Assembly (NCBI RefSeq): GCF_003337215.1
Contig: NZ_QPIG01000003.1
Location: 124,001-188,000, forward strand
From: Oceanihabitans sediminis
GTDB lineage: Bacteria; Bacteroidota; Bacteroidia; Flavobacteriales; Flavobacteriaceae
DNA: 64,000 bases
Direction of reading: 5' to 3'
Below are positions 16,463-25,983 of the stretch, in pieces. Within the stretch, counting starts at the first letter, position 1, and each line of letters starts with the position of its first letter. A model generated the notes under the pieces. It searched no databases. It had not been told where the DNA came from and worked only from the letters and a program-made list of their open reading frames with translations. Both the position numbers and the translations under genes were made by a program.

Positions 16463-17047
16463 ATGAAAAAAAGAACGATTTATATTCTTGCTTTTAGTTT
16501 AGTATTTGCTTTTAGCTGTAAAAAGCAAGCAAAAGAAGACAAAGAAGTACAAGAAAAAACCACAACAACTACAGAAACAACAGAAACTGTAAACGAAAAA
16601 AAGCTGAAAATGGAATTGCAGCCTAAGAGTGGATCTAATGTAAAAGGAAATATTGTTTTCACAGAAAAAAATGGAGAGGTAAAAATGATTGCTATGATTG
16701 AAAATTTAGAACCTGGCCAACATGCAATCCATATTCACGAAAAAGCGGACTGCTCTGCAGAAGACGGAACTTCTACAGGCGGACACTGGAATCCAACAGC
16801 GCAACCACACGGAAAATGGGGAGATGCAGCTGGATACCATAAAGGAGATATTGGAAACCTAACTGCTAACGAAAAAGGTATGGCTTATCTAGAGTTCAAG
16901 ACAGACGAATGGTGTCTTGGTTGCGGGGATAAAAACAAAGATATCATAGGAAAATCTATTATTGTACACGCTGCGGTAGATGATTTTGTATCACAACCAA
17001 CAGGTAATGCTGGAGGACGTATAAGCTGTGGTGGAATTATTCAATAA
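16463..17047 (+). CDS. sodC: Cu/Zn superoxide dismutase lipoprotein
   Basis: The enzyme dismutates superoxide in the periplasm. The 194-residue protein is a lipoprotein (FAFSC, C19) with a Thr/Glu-rich spacer (30-45). Metal ligands are visible: H90 and H92 (HAIHIHEKADC), H108 (GGHWNP), H116, D129 (YHKGDIGN) and H169 (IIVHAAVDD). C97 and C189 (GGRISCGG) form the conserved disulfide. An unusual CLGCGDKNKD insert lies at 151-160 and may add a second disulfide or metal site. It is divergent from hemN and has its own terminator. It is one more copper enzyme in this island. Confidence 0.96.
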   Translation: MKKRTIYILAFSLVFAFSCKKQAKEDKEVQEKTTTTTETTETVNEKKLKMELQPKSGSNVKGNIVFTEKNGEVKMIAMIENLEPGQHAIHIHEKADCSAEDGTSTGGHWNPTAQPHGKWGDAAGYHKGDIGNLTANEKGMAYLEFKTDEWCLGCGDKNKDIIGKSIIVHAAVDDFVSQPTGNAGGRISCGGIIQ

Positions 17048-17074
17048 AAAAATCCATCCAATCTAATAATAAAT

Positions 17075-17101
17075 AAAGCTACCATTTTGGTAGCTTTTTT
17101 A
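17075..17101 (+). terminator. Rho-independent terminator after sodC
   Basis: AAAGCTACC / GGTAGCTTT with an ATTTT-type loop, followed by a T-run. Confidence 0.9.
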
Positions 17102-17218
17102 TTTTCTATAACGCTAAAAGCAACAATATCTTCATTTTAGATAGCTACTGAAATCTCGTTTTTTATTACTAAATTAGTTCCGTAACCCACTTATCCCAAA
17201 ATACCGAGACCAATTATT

Positions 17219-18967
17219 ATGAGAAACACACTTATTAAAAACGGACTATTTTTTTCTGGAGACCCCAACCAAAAAGCAAGCATACAAGACATCTTCGTGG
17301 ATGCTAGCGGAAAAATCAAAAAAATAGGAGCTATTTCTGCTTCTGAAATGGAAGTAAATATAATTGACGCAGAAGGAAAATGGGTGATGCCTGGCTTTAT
17401 AGACTCACACACCCATTACGATGCAGAAATAATTGCCTCTCCAGGTCTTAAAGAATCAGCGAGACACGGAGTAACATCTGTGATTTTAGGTAGCTGATCG
17501 GTTTCTGCTTTTTATAATACACCAGAAGATACTTCAGATTCCTTTACTCGAGTAGAAGCTATTCCTAGAGAAGTTATGCTTCCTTTATTAGAAGAAAAAA
17601 AAGAATGGAATTCTCCTAAAGAATGGAAAGAATACATCAATAAATCTCCTTTAGGAATTAATGTCGCTGCTTTTGTTGGTCACTCAGATTTACGAATGAA
17701 AGTAATGGGTATTGACAGGTCATTAACCCATGAAGATAAAGCAAACAAACAGGAGCAAGAACAAATGTATACCTTGCTAAAAGAAGCATTAGACGAAGGA
17801 TTTATTGGCTTATCTACTATGGATAATCCTTGGGATAAAATGGATGGAAACAGATATTGGTCACACAAAACACCTTCTTTTTATTCCTCTTGGAAAGAAA
17901 GAAAAGCGCTTCCAAAATTACTAAGAGAGAAAAATGCCGTCTTACAAGGGGCTCCAAACTTAGTTACCCGCTACAACGCCCTAAACTATATGTTAGCTAG
18001 TTCCGGACTTTTTAGAAAACCGCTAAAAACCACCATGATTGCTATGATGGATTTAATAGGTGACAGATATATTTTTCCACTTATTGGTTTTGCAAGTAGA
18101 GCTATTAATGTTTTAGGAAATGCAAATTTCAGAATGCAGTCCCCTCCTTGCCCATTTACGGTTTATTACGATGGTGTAGATTCGGTGATGTTTGAAGAAT
18201 TTCCTAGCGGTGAAGCATTAAGACACTTAGCAAAAGAACTAGATACCAGAAACGAATTGATTAAAGACCCGGTGTTTAGAGAGAATTTCAAAAAGGAAAT
18301 CAAACAGAAATTCGCTCCTAAAGTATGGCATAAAGACTTAAGCAAATCTATCATTACTGCTTGCCCAGACGAAAGTTTTGTGGGTAAAAACTTTTACGAA
18401 CTAGCAGAAGAAAAAAACTTACATCCAGTAGATTTATTTTTAGACACCATTATACAATATGATAAAGAAATAAAATGGACTACCACAATTGCAAACGATA
18501 GAAAAGAAAAATACAAAAGCCTGTACAACTTCCCATACAATCTAATTAGTTTTTCCGATGCTGGAGCACATATAAACAATATGGCTTTTTATAATTTTCC
18601 ATTAAAAATGATAAAAATAGTACAAGATGCTATAGATAACGGTAAACCAATAATGTCTATGGAAAAATGTATTTGGCGACTAACCAAAGAGCAAGGAGAC
18701 TGGTTTAATTTAGATTGTGGGTATTTAGCCGAAGGCAAAACGGCAGATATAGTAATTATCAATCCAAAGAAACTCCATACTATTACCGAAGAAGTAGAAG
18801 TTGGAACTATCAAAGAGTTTAATAACTGCGAAAGATTGGTCAACCGAAATGAAGGCGTAATATCTAGAGTTTTAGTAGCTGGGAAAACCATTTTCAAAGA
18901 CGATGCATTTGTAGAAGGATACGGAGAATCTAAAAAATATGGAAGATTTTTAAGTAGGGTGAGTTAA
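17219..18967 (+). pseudogene. N-acyl-D-amino-acid deacylase-type amidohydrolase with in-frame UGA at codon 93
   Basis: Two adjoining open segments (17219-17497 and 17498-18967) are in the same frame and together give a 582-codon amidohydrolase. The metal motif HTH (H64, H66 in GFIDSHTHYDAE), the later FVGHSDLR and FSDAGAH identify a member of the D-aminoacylase/D-glutamate deacylase group, which removes acyl groups from D-amino acids. The only defect is TGA at 17495-17497, in VILGS-stop-SVSAF. Relatives have Cys here (GSC or GNC), a zinc ligand in D-aminoacylase. So this is either a one-base nonsense mutation, a sequencing error, or recoding to selenocysteine or another residue. Reinitiation at M120 (17576) would lose the HTH motif and could not give a working enzyme. 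Confidence 0.8.
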
Positions 18968-18991
18968 TAAGAATTTCTACAAGCAATAAAA

Positions 18992-19306
18992 ATGAAGAGT
19001 ACAAATATGATATGTACTAACTGCAAGAGTAAAGCTGCTTTTACAGAAATTTTTCACATAAAACCTAACGAAAGCTATTTCTGTAAAAATTGCCAAAACA
19101 ATCTAGAACCTGTTTTTCACTCTTTAGTTTTAAAAACTTGGAAAATCACTCCCTTTTTAGGGTTCCTTACTACTGCTGCTCCTATTTTTATAATAAATTA
19201 TATTATAGAGGACAGATGGAAGGCATACGGTATAGGAGGCACCATAGGTGTTTTATGCTTTGTAGCATATCTATACTTTGTAAGAAAAACCACAAAATTC
19301 CAATAG
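18992..19306 (+). CDS. Small zinc-ribbon membrane protein of unknown function
   Basis: This 104-residue protein has an N-terminal zinc ribbon, with C8, C11 and C31, C34 (ICTNCKSK and YFCKNCQNN), and two hydrophobic helices (about 53-70 and 78-96). It starts 24 bp after the amidohydrolase, so the two may be co-transcribed, and a strong terminator follows. No known family is recognised. Membrane proteins with such ribbons often act in quality control or signalling, but nothing here shows it. Confidence 0.7.
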   Translation: MKSTNMICTNCKSKAAFTEIFHIKPNESYFCKNCQNNLEPVFHSLVLKTWKITPFLGFLTTAAPIFIINYIIEDRWKAYGIGGTIGVLCFVAYLYFVRKTTKFQ

Positions 19307-19326
19307 CAAACCAATATTCTTAAAAC

Positions 19327-19358
19327 AAAAAACACTCCTGATAAGGGAGTGTTTTTTT
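19327..19358. terminator. Bidirectional terminator
   Basis: AAAACACTCC / GGGAGTGTTTT with a short loop, with A-run on one side and T-run on the other. It serves both the zinc-ribbon gene (+) and the peptidyl-prolyl isomerase gene (-). Confidence 0.9.
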
Positions 19359-19378
19359 ATATACTTAAAAAGTGATAC

Positions 19379-20311
19379 TTATTTAACGTCCATTAACTCT
19401 ACGTCAAAAATAAGTGTAGCATCTGGTGGAATTACTCCTCCAGCTCCTCTACTTCCGTAAGCTAAATCACTTGGTATTACAAAACGAGCTTTATCTCCAA
19501 CTTTTAAAAGTTGTACTCCTTCATCCCAACCAGAAATAACTTGACCTACTCCTAATGGGAACTCAATTGGCTCTTTTCTTTTGTAAGAAGAATCAAATAC
19601 CGTTCCGTCTGCTAATTGTCCTTTATAGTGCACAGAAACAGTTTTTCCTTTTTCTGCTTTCGTACCAGTTCCTTCTTGAACTATTTGGTAACGTAAACCA
19701 CTATCTGTTTTACTAAAACCTGCAGATATTTTATCTAATTCTGCTTCTTGAGCAGCTTTAGCTTCAGCAATACGTTTTGCTCTAGATCCTTCAAAAGTTC
19801 TAAAAGCTTCAACAGCATTAAATGCTTCTGCTTCAGCTCCAACTTTAATAATTTCTAAAGTAGTAATTTCATCCCCTTGAGCAATAGCATCTACAACATC
19901 TTGTCCTTCCACTACATTTCCAAAAACTGTATGGTTGTTATCTAACCAAGGAGTTTCTACATGGGTAATAAAAAACTGAGAACCGTTTGTTCCAGGACCT
20001 GCATTGGCCATAGATAAAATTCCTGGTCTATCGTGTTTTAATTCTGGATGAAACTCATCATCAAATTTATAACCTGGGTTTCCTGTTCCTGTTCCTTGTG
20101 GACAACCACCTTGAATCATGAAGTCTGGAATTACACGGTGGAATTTTAATCCGTCGTAGTAAGGAGTCCCTTGTGGCTTCACCGAGTTTTCTAAATTACC
20201 CTCTGCTAAAGCAACAAAATTACCTACAGTTCCTGGTGTTTTTTGATATTCTAAAGCTACTAATATTTCGCCTTTTGTTGTATTGAATTTTGCGTATAAA
20301 CCGTCTTGCAT
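19379..20311 (-). CDS. Peptidyl-prolyl isomerase, cyclophilin-FKBP fusion
   Basis: The 310-residue protein joins two unrelated prolyl isomerase folds. The N-terminal cyclophilin domain (about 1-165) shows [32 protein letters not shown] and [13 protein letters not shown] charged helical linker (about 168-200, rich in Ala, Glu, Lys) leads to a C-terminal FKBP domain (about 205-310) with [29 protein letters not shown] and the typical end [18 protein letters not shown]. No signal peptide is visible, so it is probably cytosolic. It speeds cis-trans change of prolyl bonds in folding proteins. It is a single-gene unit. Confidence 0.93.
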   Translation of the reverse strand: MQDGLYAKFNTTKGEILVALEYQKTPGTVGNFVALAEGNLENSVKPQGTPYYDGLKFHRVIPDFMIQGGCPQGTGTGNPGYKFDDEFHPELKHDRPGILSMANAGPGTNGSQFFITHVETPWLDNNHTVFGNVVEGQDVVDAIAQGDEITTLEIIKVGAEAEAFNAVEAFRTFEGSRAKRIAEAKAAQEAELDKISAGFSKTDSGLRYQIVQEGTGTKAEKGKTVSVHYKGQLADGTVFDSSYKRKEPIEFPLGVGQVISGWDEGVQLLKVGDKARFVIPSDLAYGSRGAGGVIPPDATLIFDVELMDVK

Positions 20312-20406
20312 GTTTTATTTTTTTAATGAAAGTGCAAAGATAAGAAATGCTTTTTTAATAGCGAATAACCAAATACCTTATCTGAAACACTCTAAGCTTT
20401 TCAACG

Positions 20407-20423
20407 AAAAAAAAAAAAAAAAA
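20407..20423. repeat. Homopolymer of 17 A
   Basis: An uninterrupted run of 17 A in the gap between recQ and the isomerase gene, upstream of the latter. Such runs vary in length and could change the promoter spacing; no other evidence. Confidence 0.7.
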
Positions 20424-20451
20424 GAAGAATAAATACCTCAAGTACAAACAC

Positions 20452-20485
20452 AAAAAAAAACCTCCCATCAAAAGATGAAGAGGTT
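20452..20485 (-). terminator. Rho-independent terminator after recQ
   Basis: On the minus strand AACCTCTTCATC pairs with GATGGGAGGTT (two G-T pairs), loop TTTT, followed by nine T. It lies just beyond the 7-bp repeats that follow the recQ stop. Confidence 0.9.
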
Positions 20486-20488
20486 ATT

Positions 20489-20532
20489 TATTATTTACTA
20501 ACTACTATCTACTAATTACTAACTACTAATTA
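20489..20532 (-). repeat. 7-bp repeat array at the recQ stop codon
   Basis: On the minus strand the stop codon region reads TAATTAG TAGTTAG and continues with TAATTAG, TAGATAG, TAGTTAG, TAAATAA. The array contains the stop codon itself and reads in the direction of transcription. Confidence 0.75.
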
Positions 20533-22727
20533 GCCACCTCAGAAATAAACTTAATTCTATATAATCGAAGTTCTTCGTCATCATAATCGCCGTCAAACTC
20601 TTCAATAGCTACATCTATTTTATCGGTTTCAGATTCCATAAAGTAATCATGAATCTCTTCTTGCTGATCTTCATCTAAAATATCATTCAACCAATAGTCG
20701 ATATTCAATTTTGTTCCAGAATATACAATAGCCTCCATTTCCTTAATAAAATCGGCCATTTCCATTCCTTTAGCAGAAGCAATATCACTTAGTGGTAGCT
20801 TTCTATCAACATTCTGAATGATATAAAGTTTTAAAGCCGAATTACTTCCTGTAGATTTTACAACCATATCATCCGGACGGATAACATCGTTTTCTTCTAC
20901 ATATTTTTCTATAAGCTTGATAAAATCTTTACCGTATTTTTTTGCTTTTCCTTCTCCTACACCGTGCACATTAGAAAGTTCTTCTAAGGTAATAGGGTAT
21001 TTTAAGGACATATCTTCTAAGGAAGGATCTTGAAAAATCACAAACGGAGGAACGCCTAATTTCTTAGCATTCTTCTTACGTAAATCTTTCAGCATACCCA
21101 TTAAAACAGCATCTGCAACACCACCTGAACCTTTAGATGCCGTTACTATAGAGTCGTTATTAGCTTCATTAAATACATGGTCTTCTGTCATCATAAAGGA
21201 CTGCGGATTCTTAATAAATTCCTTCCCTGCTTTAGACAACTTGATTACCCCGTAAGTTTCAATATCTTTCTTTAAAAAGCCTGCAACCAAAGCTTGCCTT
21301 GTTAGAGCCATCCAATATATTTTATCATGATCTTTTCCAGCTCCAAAGAAAGGCTGCTCATGAGTTTTATGTGAGTTTATCATGGCATTTTCTTTACCTA
21401 TAATAACATTCACTAAATCTTTAGACTTGTATTTCTGATTGGTTTTATCTACTATTTCTAATAACAGTTTTACAGAGTCTTTTGCTTCTTGCTGCTTTTT
21501 AGGATGTCTAACATTATCATCCATCTCTCCACCTTCTCCGGTTTCGTTGTCAAATTCTTCTCCAAAATAATGAAGGATGAATTTTCTTCTAGAGATAGAA
21601 GTTTCTGCAAATGCAACAACTTCCTGCAATAAAGCATGACCAATTTCTTGTTCTGCTACTGGTTTTCCAGACATGAACTTTTCAAGTTTTTCAATGTCTT
21701 TATAAGAATAATACGCCAAACAATGCCCTTCTCCTCCATCACGTCCTGCTCTACCGGTTTCTTGATAATAACTTTCAATACTTTTTGGTATATCGTGGTG
21801 GATGACAAAACGAACATCTGGCTTGTCAATTCCCATTCCAAAAGCAATAGTTGCAACAACTACATCAATATCTTCCATCAAGAACATATCTTGGTGCTTC
21901 GATCTAGTTTTAGCATCTAAACCTGCATGATAAGGTACAGCCTTGATACCATTTACTTGTAAAGCCTGAGCAAGTTCTTCAACCCGCTTCCTACTTAAAC
22001 AATAAACGATACCGGATTTCCCTTCGTTTTGTTTGATAAAACGAATAATATCTGCATCTACATTTTTTGTTTTTGGGCGTATCTCGTAATATAAGTTTGG
22101 TCTATTAAAAGATGCTTTAAAGGTATTGGCATTTGGCATACCAAGATTCTTTAAAATATCTTCCTGCACCTTAGGAGTTGCAGTAGCTGTAAGACCTATA
22201 ATAGGAATATTATCGCCTATACGTTGAATAATACTTTTTAAATTTCTGTACTCTGGTCTAAAATCGTGTCCCCATTCACTAATACAATGGGCTTCATCTA
22301 CCGCCATAAAAGAAATCTTTACCGATCGAAGAAATTCTACATTATCTTCTTTTGTTAAGGATTCTGGGGCTACATAAAGTAATTTCGTTACACCATCCGT
22401 GATGTCCTTTTTTACTTGTTTTACCTCGGTTTTATTTAACGAAGAATTTAAAACATGTGCAATTCCTTCGGTATTAGAAACACCTCTAATAGCATCCACC
22501 TGATTTTTCATCAAAGCAATTAAAGGCGAAACAACAATTGCTGTACCCTCTTGCATTAACGCTGGAAGTTGATAACATAAAGACTTTCCACCTCCTGTCG
22601 GCATAATAACAAAGGTATTTTCTCCTGCTAATATGCTTTTAATGACGCTCTCCTGTAACCCTTTAAAGTTACCAAATCCGAAATATTTTTTTAAAGAAGC
22701 TTGTAAATCCTTTTCAATAATAGACAT
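20526..22727 (-). CDS. recQ: ATP-dependent DNA helicase RecQ
   Basis: This 733-residue 3'-5' DNA helicase acts in recombination and replication-fork repair. Walker A is MPTGGGKS (42-49), the Walker B box is AVDEAH, motif IV-VI segments include GIVYCLSRKRVEELA and YYQETGRAGRDG, and the C-terminal part carries the RQC region and an HRDC-type helical domain (ELSNVHGVGEGKAKKYG). A TATTTTTG -7 box lies at 22759-22752 on the minus strand. The zinc-binding cysteines of the classic RQC region are not obvious in the sequence, which is common in the Bacteroidetes form. Its stop codon is embedded in a 7-bp repeat array and a terminator follows. Confidence 0.96.
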   Translation of the reverse strand: MSIIEKDLQASLKKYFGFGNFKGLQESVIKSILAGENTFVIMPTGGGKSLCYQLPALMQEGTAIVVSPLIALMKNQVDAIRGVSNTEGIAHVLNSSLNKTEVKQVKKDITDGVTKLLYVAPESLTKEDNVEFLRSVKISFMAVDEAHCISEWGHDFRPEYRNLKSIIQRIGDNIPIIGLTATATPKVQEDILKNLGMPNANTFKASFNRPNLYYEIRPKTKNVDADIIRFIKQNEGKSGIVYCLSRKRVEELAQALQVNGIKAVPYHAGLDAKTRSKHQDMFLMEDIDVVVATIAFGMGIDKPDVRFVIHHDIPKSIESYYQETGRAGRDGGEGHCLAYYSYKDIEKLEKFMSGKPVAEQEIGHALLQEVVAFAETSISRRKFILHYFGEEFDNETGEGGEMDDNVRHPKKQQEAKDSVKLLLEIVDKTNQKYKSKDLVNVIIGKENAMINSHKTHEQPFFGAGKDHDKIYWMALTRQALVAGFLKKDIETYGVIKLSKAGKEFIKNPQSFMMTEDHVFNEANNDSIVTASKGSGGVADAVLMGMLKDLRKKNAKKLGVPPFVIFQDPSLEDMSLKYPITLEELSNVHGVGEGKAKKYGKDFIKLIEKYVEENDVIRPDDMVVKSTGSNSALKLYIIQNVDRKLPLSDIASAKGMEMADFIKEMEAIVYSGTKLNIDYWLNDILDEDQQEEIHDYFMESETDKIDVAIEEFDGDYDDEELRLYRIKFISEVAN

Positions 22728-22916
22728 GTATTGTTTTTAATTTTTATAATTCAAAAATACACTAATTATTTTTGCTATTAATTAGTAGTGTAAATATTAT
22801 CCTCTTCATTTTTTCATTAGCTTTGCATCATTATATATAGTACAAATTCTGAAAAATTGAATAAATTTAAAGGTAAAAAATTCTTCAGACCTAACAACTT
22901 AAAAAACTCATAAATT

Positions 22917-23882
22917 TTGAGCAATAATCAATCTATATTAAATACTGCAAAACAAACTATTGAAATGGAGAGTAAATCCATTTTAAATTTAGCTAGTTTA
23001 ATTACAGAAGACTTTGCAGATGCTGTAAACCTTATTTATAACGCTAAAGGTAGAGTTATTATTACAGGAATTGGTAAAAGTGCCATAATTGCCACCAAAA
23101 TAGTAGCTACATTAAATTCTACAGGAACTCCTGCCGTTTTTATGCATGCTGCAGATGCTATTCATGGGGATTTAGGTTTAATTCTAAAAGAAGACATTGT
23201 TATATGTATTTCTAAAAGCGGAAACACGCCAGAAATTAAAGTCCTTGTTCCTTTAATTAAGAACGCAGGCAACAAAATGATTGCTATTACTGGTAATAAA
23301 GACTCCTTTTTAGGAAAACAAGCAGATTATCTTTTAAACGCTTATGTTGAAAAAGAAGCTTGCCCAAACAACCTTGCTCCTACAACTAGTACCACGGCAC
23401 AATTAGTACTTGGAGATGCACTTGCCGTTTGCTTATTAGAATTGCGCGGCTTTTCTAGTACCGATTTTGCTAAATACCACCCAGGAGGTGCTTTAGGTAA
23501 AAAATTATATTTACGAGTACACGATATCTCTTCGGTAAACCAAAAACCAAAGGTTACTCCAAACACTAGTATCAAAGAAGTAATTGTTGAAATTACCGAA
23601 AAAATGCTTGGGGTAACTGCTGTAGTAGAAAATGATAAAATCATCGGGATTATTACCGATGGGGATCTACGTAGAATGCTTACCAAAGTAGATGATTTCT
23701 CTAAGCTTACTGCAAAAGACATCATGAGCGAAAACCCAAAACGCATCGATATTAACGCTATGGCCGTAGATGCCATGGAGGTTTTAGAAACTTACGGAAT
23801 CTCACAACTTCTTGTAGAAGAAAACGGAAACTATGGCGGTGTAATTCACGTACATGATTTAATTAGAGAAGGAATTATATAA
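22917..23882 (+). CDS. kdsD: Arabinose-5-phosphate isomerase (KdsD/KpsF/GutQ family)
   Basis: The enzyme converts ribulose 5-phosphate to arabinose 5-phosphate, the first step to Kdo for lipopolysaccharide. The 321-residue protein has a SIS sugar isomerase domain (about 1-200; GRVIITGIGKSAIIATKI, CISKSGNTPE, NLAPTTSTT, YHPGGALGKKL) and two CBS domains (about 210-321). The start is TTG at 22917; the next ATG (22965) would cut off the conserved first helix (ILNTAKQTIEMES). It overlaps the TatC start by one base and heads a run of four genes with lptB, which also serves lipopolysaccharide. A TAGCTTTG -7 box at 22818-22825 is a candidate promoter. Confidence 0.94.
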   Translation: MSNNQSILNTAKQTIEMESKSILNLASLITEDFADAVNLIYNAKGRVIITGIGKSAIIATKIVATLNSTGTPAVFMHAADAIHGDLGLILKEDIVICISKSGNTPEIKVLVPLIKNAGNKMIAITGNKDSFLGKQADYLLNAYVEKEACPNNLAPTTSTTAQLVLGDALAVCLLELRGFSSTDFAKYHPGGALGKKLYLRVHDISSVNQKPKVTPNTSIKEVIVEITEKMLGVTAVVENDKIIGIITDGDLRRMLTKVDDFSKLTAKDIMSENPKRIDINAMAVDAMEVLETYGISQLLVEENGNYGGVIHVHDLIREGII

Positions 23883-24730
23883 TGGCTAAAAGAAAGAAGA
23901 ATGTAAACGAAATGTCCTTTCTAGACCACCTAGAAGATTTAAGATGGCATTTAGTACGTATTTGTATTGCAATCGTCCTTTGCGGATTTGCAGCTTTTAT
24001 ATTTAAAGGATTTATTTTCGATGTAATTATCCTAGGGCCTAAAGATATGTCATTCCCAACTTACCGCTGGCTTTGTGCGGTTAGCCAATTTATTGGTATA
24101 GAAGACGCTACTTTCTGTGGGGAAAGTTTCCCTTTCAGAATCCAAAGTAGAACCCTAGCCGGACAATTTTCAGCCCATTTATGGACCTCCGTGTATGCTG
24201 GATTCATAGTTGCATTTCCTTATGTATTATACCAACTTTGGGCATTTATAAGCCCAGGAATGCATGAAAACGAACGTAAACATTCAAGAGGGTTTATCAT
24301 TGTATCTTCCCTTTTATTTTTCTTAGGAGTACTTTTCGGTTACTATATTGTAACACCTTTATCCATCAACTTCCTAGGAACTTATTCGGTGAGTCAGCAA
24401 GTGCATAACGATTTCGATTTAAGTAGTTATATAGGTTTAGTAAGATCTACCGTAATTGCTTCAGGATTAATTTTCGAGCTTCCTATAATCATCTACTTCT
24501 TAACCAAAGTAGGCTTAGTTACTCCAGAATTCTTAAAAAAATACAGAAAACACGCATTAGTAATTGTACTAATCCTTTCTGCAATTATCACCCCTCCAGA
24601 TATTGCGAGTCAGATAATTGTTGCCATCCCCATATTAATACTATACCAAGCAAGTATTTATATTTCGAGATTTGTAGTAAAAAGAGAAGCTAAAAAGAAA
24701 AAAGAAACTAAAATAAAAGAACATGTCTAA
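23882..24730 (+). CDS. tatC: Sec-independent protein translocase TatC
   Basis: The 282-residue inner-membrane protein is the core receptor of the twin-arginine pathway. It has six membrane helices and the family signature FLDHLEDLRWHLVR at the N-terminus, then LYQLWAFISPGMHENERKHSRGF (cytoplasmic loop), and a Lys-rich tail. It overlaps kdsD by one base and the AhpD-like gene by eight bases. There is an unusually long first periplasmic loop with two Cys (about residues 55-85), as seen in Bacteroidetes. TatA/B genes are not in the window. Confidence 0.95.
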   Translation: MAKRKKNVNEMSFLDHLEDLRWHLVRICIAIVLCGFAAFIFKGFIFDVIILGPKDMSFPTYRWLCAVSQFIGIEDATFCGESFPFRIQSRTLAGQFSAHLWTSVYAGFIVAFPYVLYQLWAFISPGMHENERKHSRGFIIVSSLLFFLGVLFGYYIVTPLSINFLGTYSVSQQVHNDFDLSSYIGLVRSTVIASGLIFELPIIIYFLTKVGLVTPEFLKKYRKHALVIVLILSAIITPPDIASQIIVAIPILILYQASIYISRFVVKREAKKKKETKIKEHV

Positions 24731-25070
24731 TATAGTAACAGAGTTTAACGAGTATCGTTCTAAAATGAACGATAAAATTTTAGCCGATAACAATAAGGTC
24801 ATCAAACGTATCTTTAATTTAGACACTAACGCTTTCGCGGAAGGCACCCTAGATAAGAAAACTAAAGAATTACTAGGCCTAGTAGCATCTATGGTATTAC
24901 GTTGTGACGATTGCGTAAAATATCATTTAGAAGCATGTTATAACGAAGGTTTAACCAAAGAACAAGTAGTGGAATCCCTTTCTATTGCAAACCTAGTTGG
25001 AGGAACCATTGTTATTCCACACCTACGTAGAGCCTATGAATATTGGGATGCTCTTGAAAACCAAGGTTAA
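24723..25070 (+). CDS. Carboxymuconolactone decarboxylase/AhpD-like protein
   Basis: This 115-residue protein is a single CMD (AhpD-fold) domain. The redox motif C61-x2-C64 followed by H68 (RCDDCVKYHLEA) is that of AhpD-type thiol peroxidase partners. It could reduce peroxides or alkyl hydroperoxides with an unknown thiol donor. It overlaps tatC by 8 bp and so is translated with it; the reason for this pairing is not evident. A true carboxymuconolactone decarboxylase role is unlikely because the family's ring-cleavage genes are absent. Confidence 0.88.
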   Translation: MSNIVTEFNEYRSKMNDKILADNNKVIKRIFNLDTNAFAEGTLDKKTKELLGLVASMVLRCDDCVKYHLEACYNEGLTKEQVVESLSIANLVGGTIVIPHLRRAYEYWDALENQG

Positions 25071-25143
25071 ACTTTACTTAAATTACTAGTGATTTTATAA
25101 TAGTAAATTGCTTTTTACTATTTTTAGCATTTACAATACAGAT

Positions 25144-25884
25144 ATGAAGCTTAGAGCAGAACATTTAATGAAGTCCTATAACGGTAGAAAAGTTGTAAAA
25201 GATGTTTCTCTAGAAGTCAACCAAGGAGAAATTGTCGGACTTTTAGGCCCTAATGGTGCAGGAAAAACAACTTCGTTTTATATGATTGTTGGACTGATTA
25301 AGCCAAATGGTGGAAATATTTACTTAAATGACACCAATATTACCAAATACCCAATGTACAAACGTGCACAAAACGGTATTGGATATCTAGCACAAGAAGC
25401 TTCTGTATTCAGAAAATTAAGTATCGAAGACAATATCTTAAGTGTTTTACAACTTACAAAGCTTAGCAAGAAAGAACAACTCCATAAAATGGAATCCCTT
25501 ATCGAAGAGTTCAGCTTAGGACATATTCGTAAAAGTAGAGGGGATTTACTTTCTGGGGGAGAGCGTAGACGTACAGAAATTGCTCGCGCCCTTGCAACCG
25601 ACCCGAATTTTATTTTATTAGATGAACCTTTCGCTGGTGTAGACCCTGTAGCGGTAGAAGACATCCAACGTATTGTAGCTCAACTTACCAAAAAGAATAT
25701 CGGTATCTTAATCACCGACCATAACGTACAAGAAACCCTTGCCATTACAGACAGAACCTACCTGATGTTTGAAGGAGGAATTCTTAAAGCAGGAAAACCA
25801 GAAGAACTTGCAGAAGACGAAATGGTTAGGAAAGTCTACCTAGGTCAAAACTTTGAATTACGTAGAAAGAAACTGGATTTTTAA
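25144..25884 (+). CDS. lptB: LPS export ABC transporter ATP-binding protein LptB
   Basis: The protein powers extraction of lipopolysaccharide from the inner membrane with LptF/LptG. The 246-residue ATPase has Walker A GPNGAGKT (35-42), signature LSGGERRR, Walker [14 protein letters not shown] and the H-loop ITDHN. The start is the ATG at 25144 ([14 protein letters not shown]), which aligns with the family; the frame is open to a TTG at 25108 whose twelve residues are not conserved. It is the last gene of the kdsD-tatC-CMD run, 73 bp after the CMD gene. The mosaic repeat array begins about 100 bp downstream. Confidence 0.94.
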   Translation: MKLRAEHLMKSYNGRKVVKDVSLEVNQGEIVGLLGPNGAGKTTSFYMIVGLIKPNGGNIYLNDTNITKYPMYKRAQNGIGYLAQEASVFRKLSIEDNILSVLQLTKLSKKEQLHKMESLIEEFSLGHIRKSRGDLLSGGERRRTEIARALATDPNFILLDEPFAGVDPVAVEDIQRIVAQLTKKNIGILITDHNVQETLAITDRTYLMFEGGILKAGKPEELAEDEMVRKVYLGQNFELRRKKLDF

Positions 25885-25983
25885 TTTTTTTTGTAGATTT
25901 CCCCTAATAGAAAGACTCCCATTATCTTTTTAAACTTTTAGTTCGCCATTTTTTAATATTAGGTACTAAAATCTAACATTCTA

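Noticed and set aside
16382-16463. Fnr-like site also acting on sodC
   Set aside because: The distance to the plus-strand -7 box does not match the 29.5-bp spacing, and sodC has a normal -33 element.
17576-18967. Separate shorter amidohydrolase starting at 17576
   Set aside because: It would lack the HTH metal motif and is in the same frame as the upstream part; a single interrupted gene explains both.
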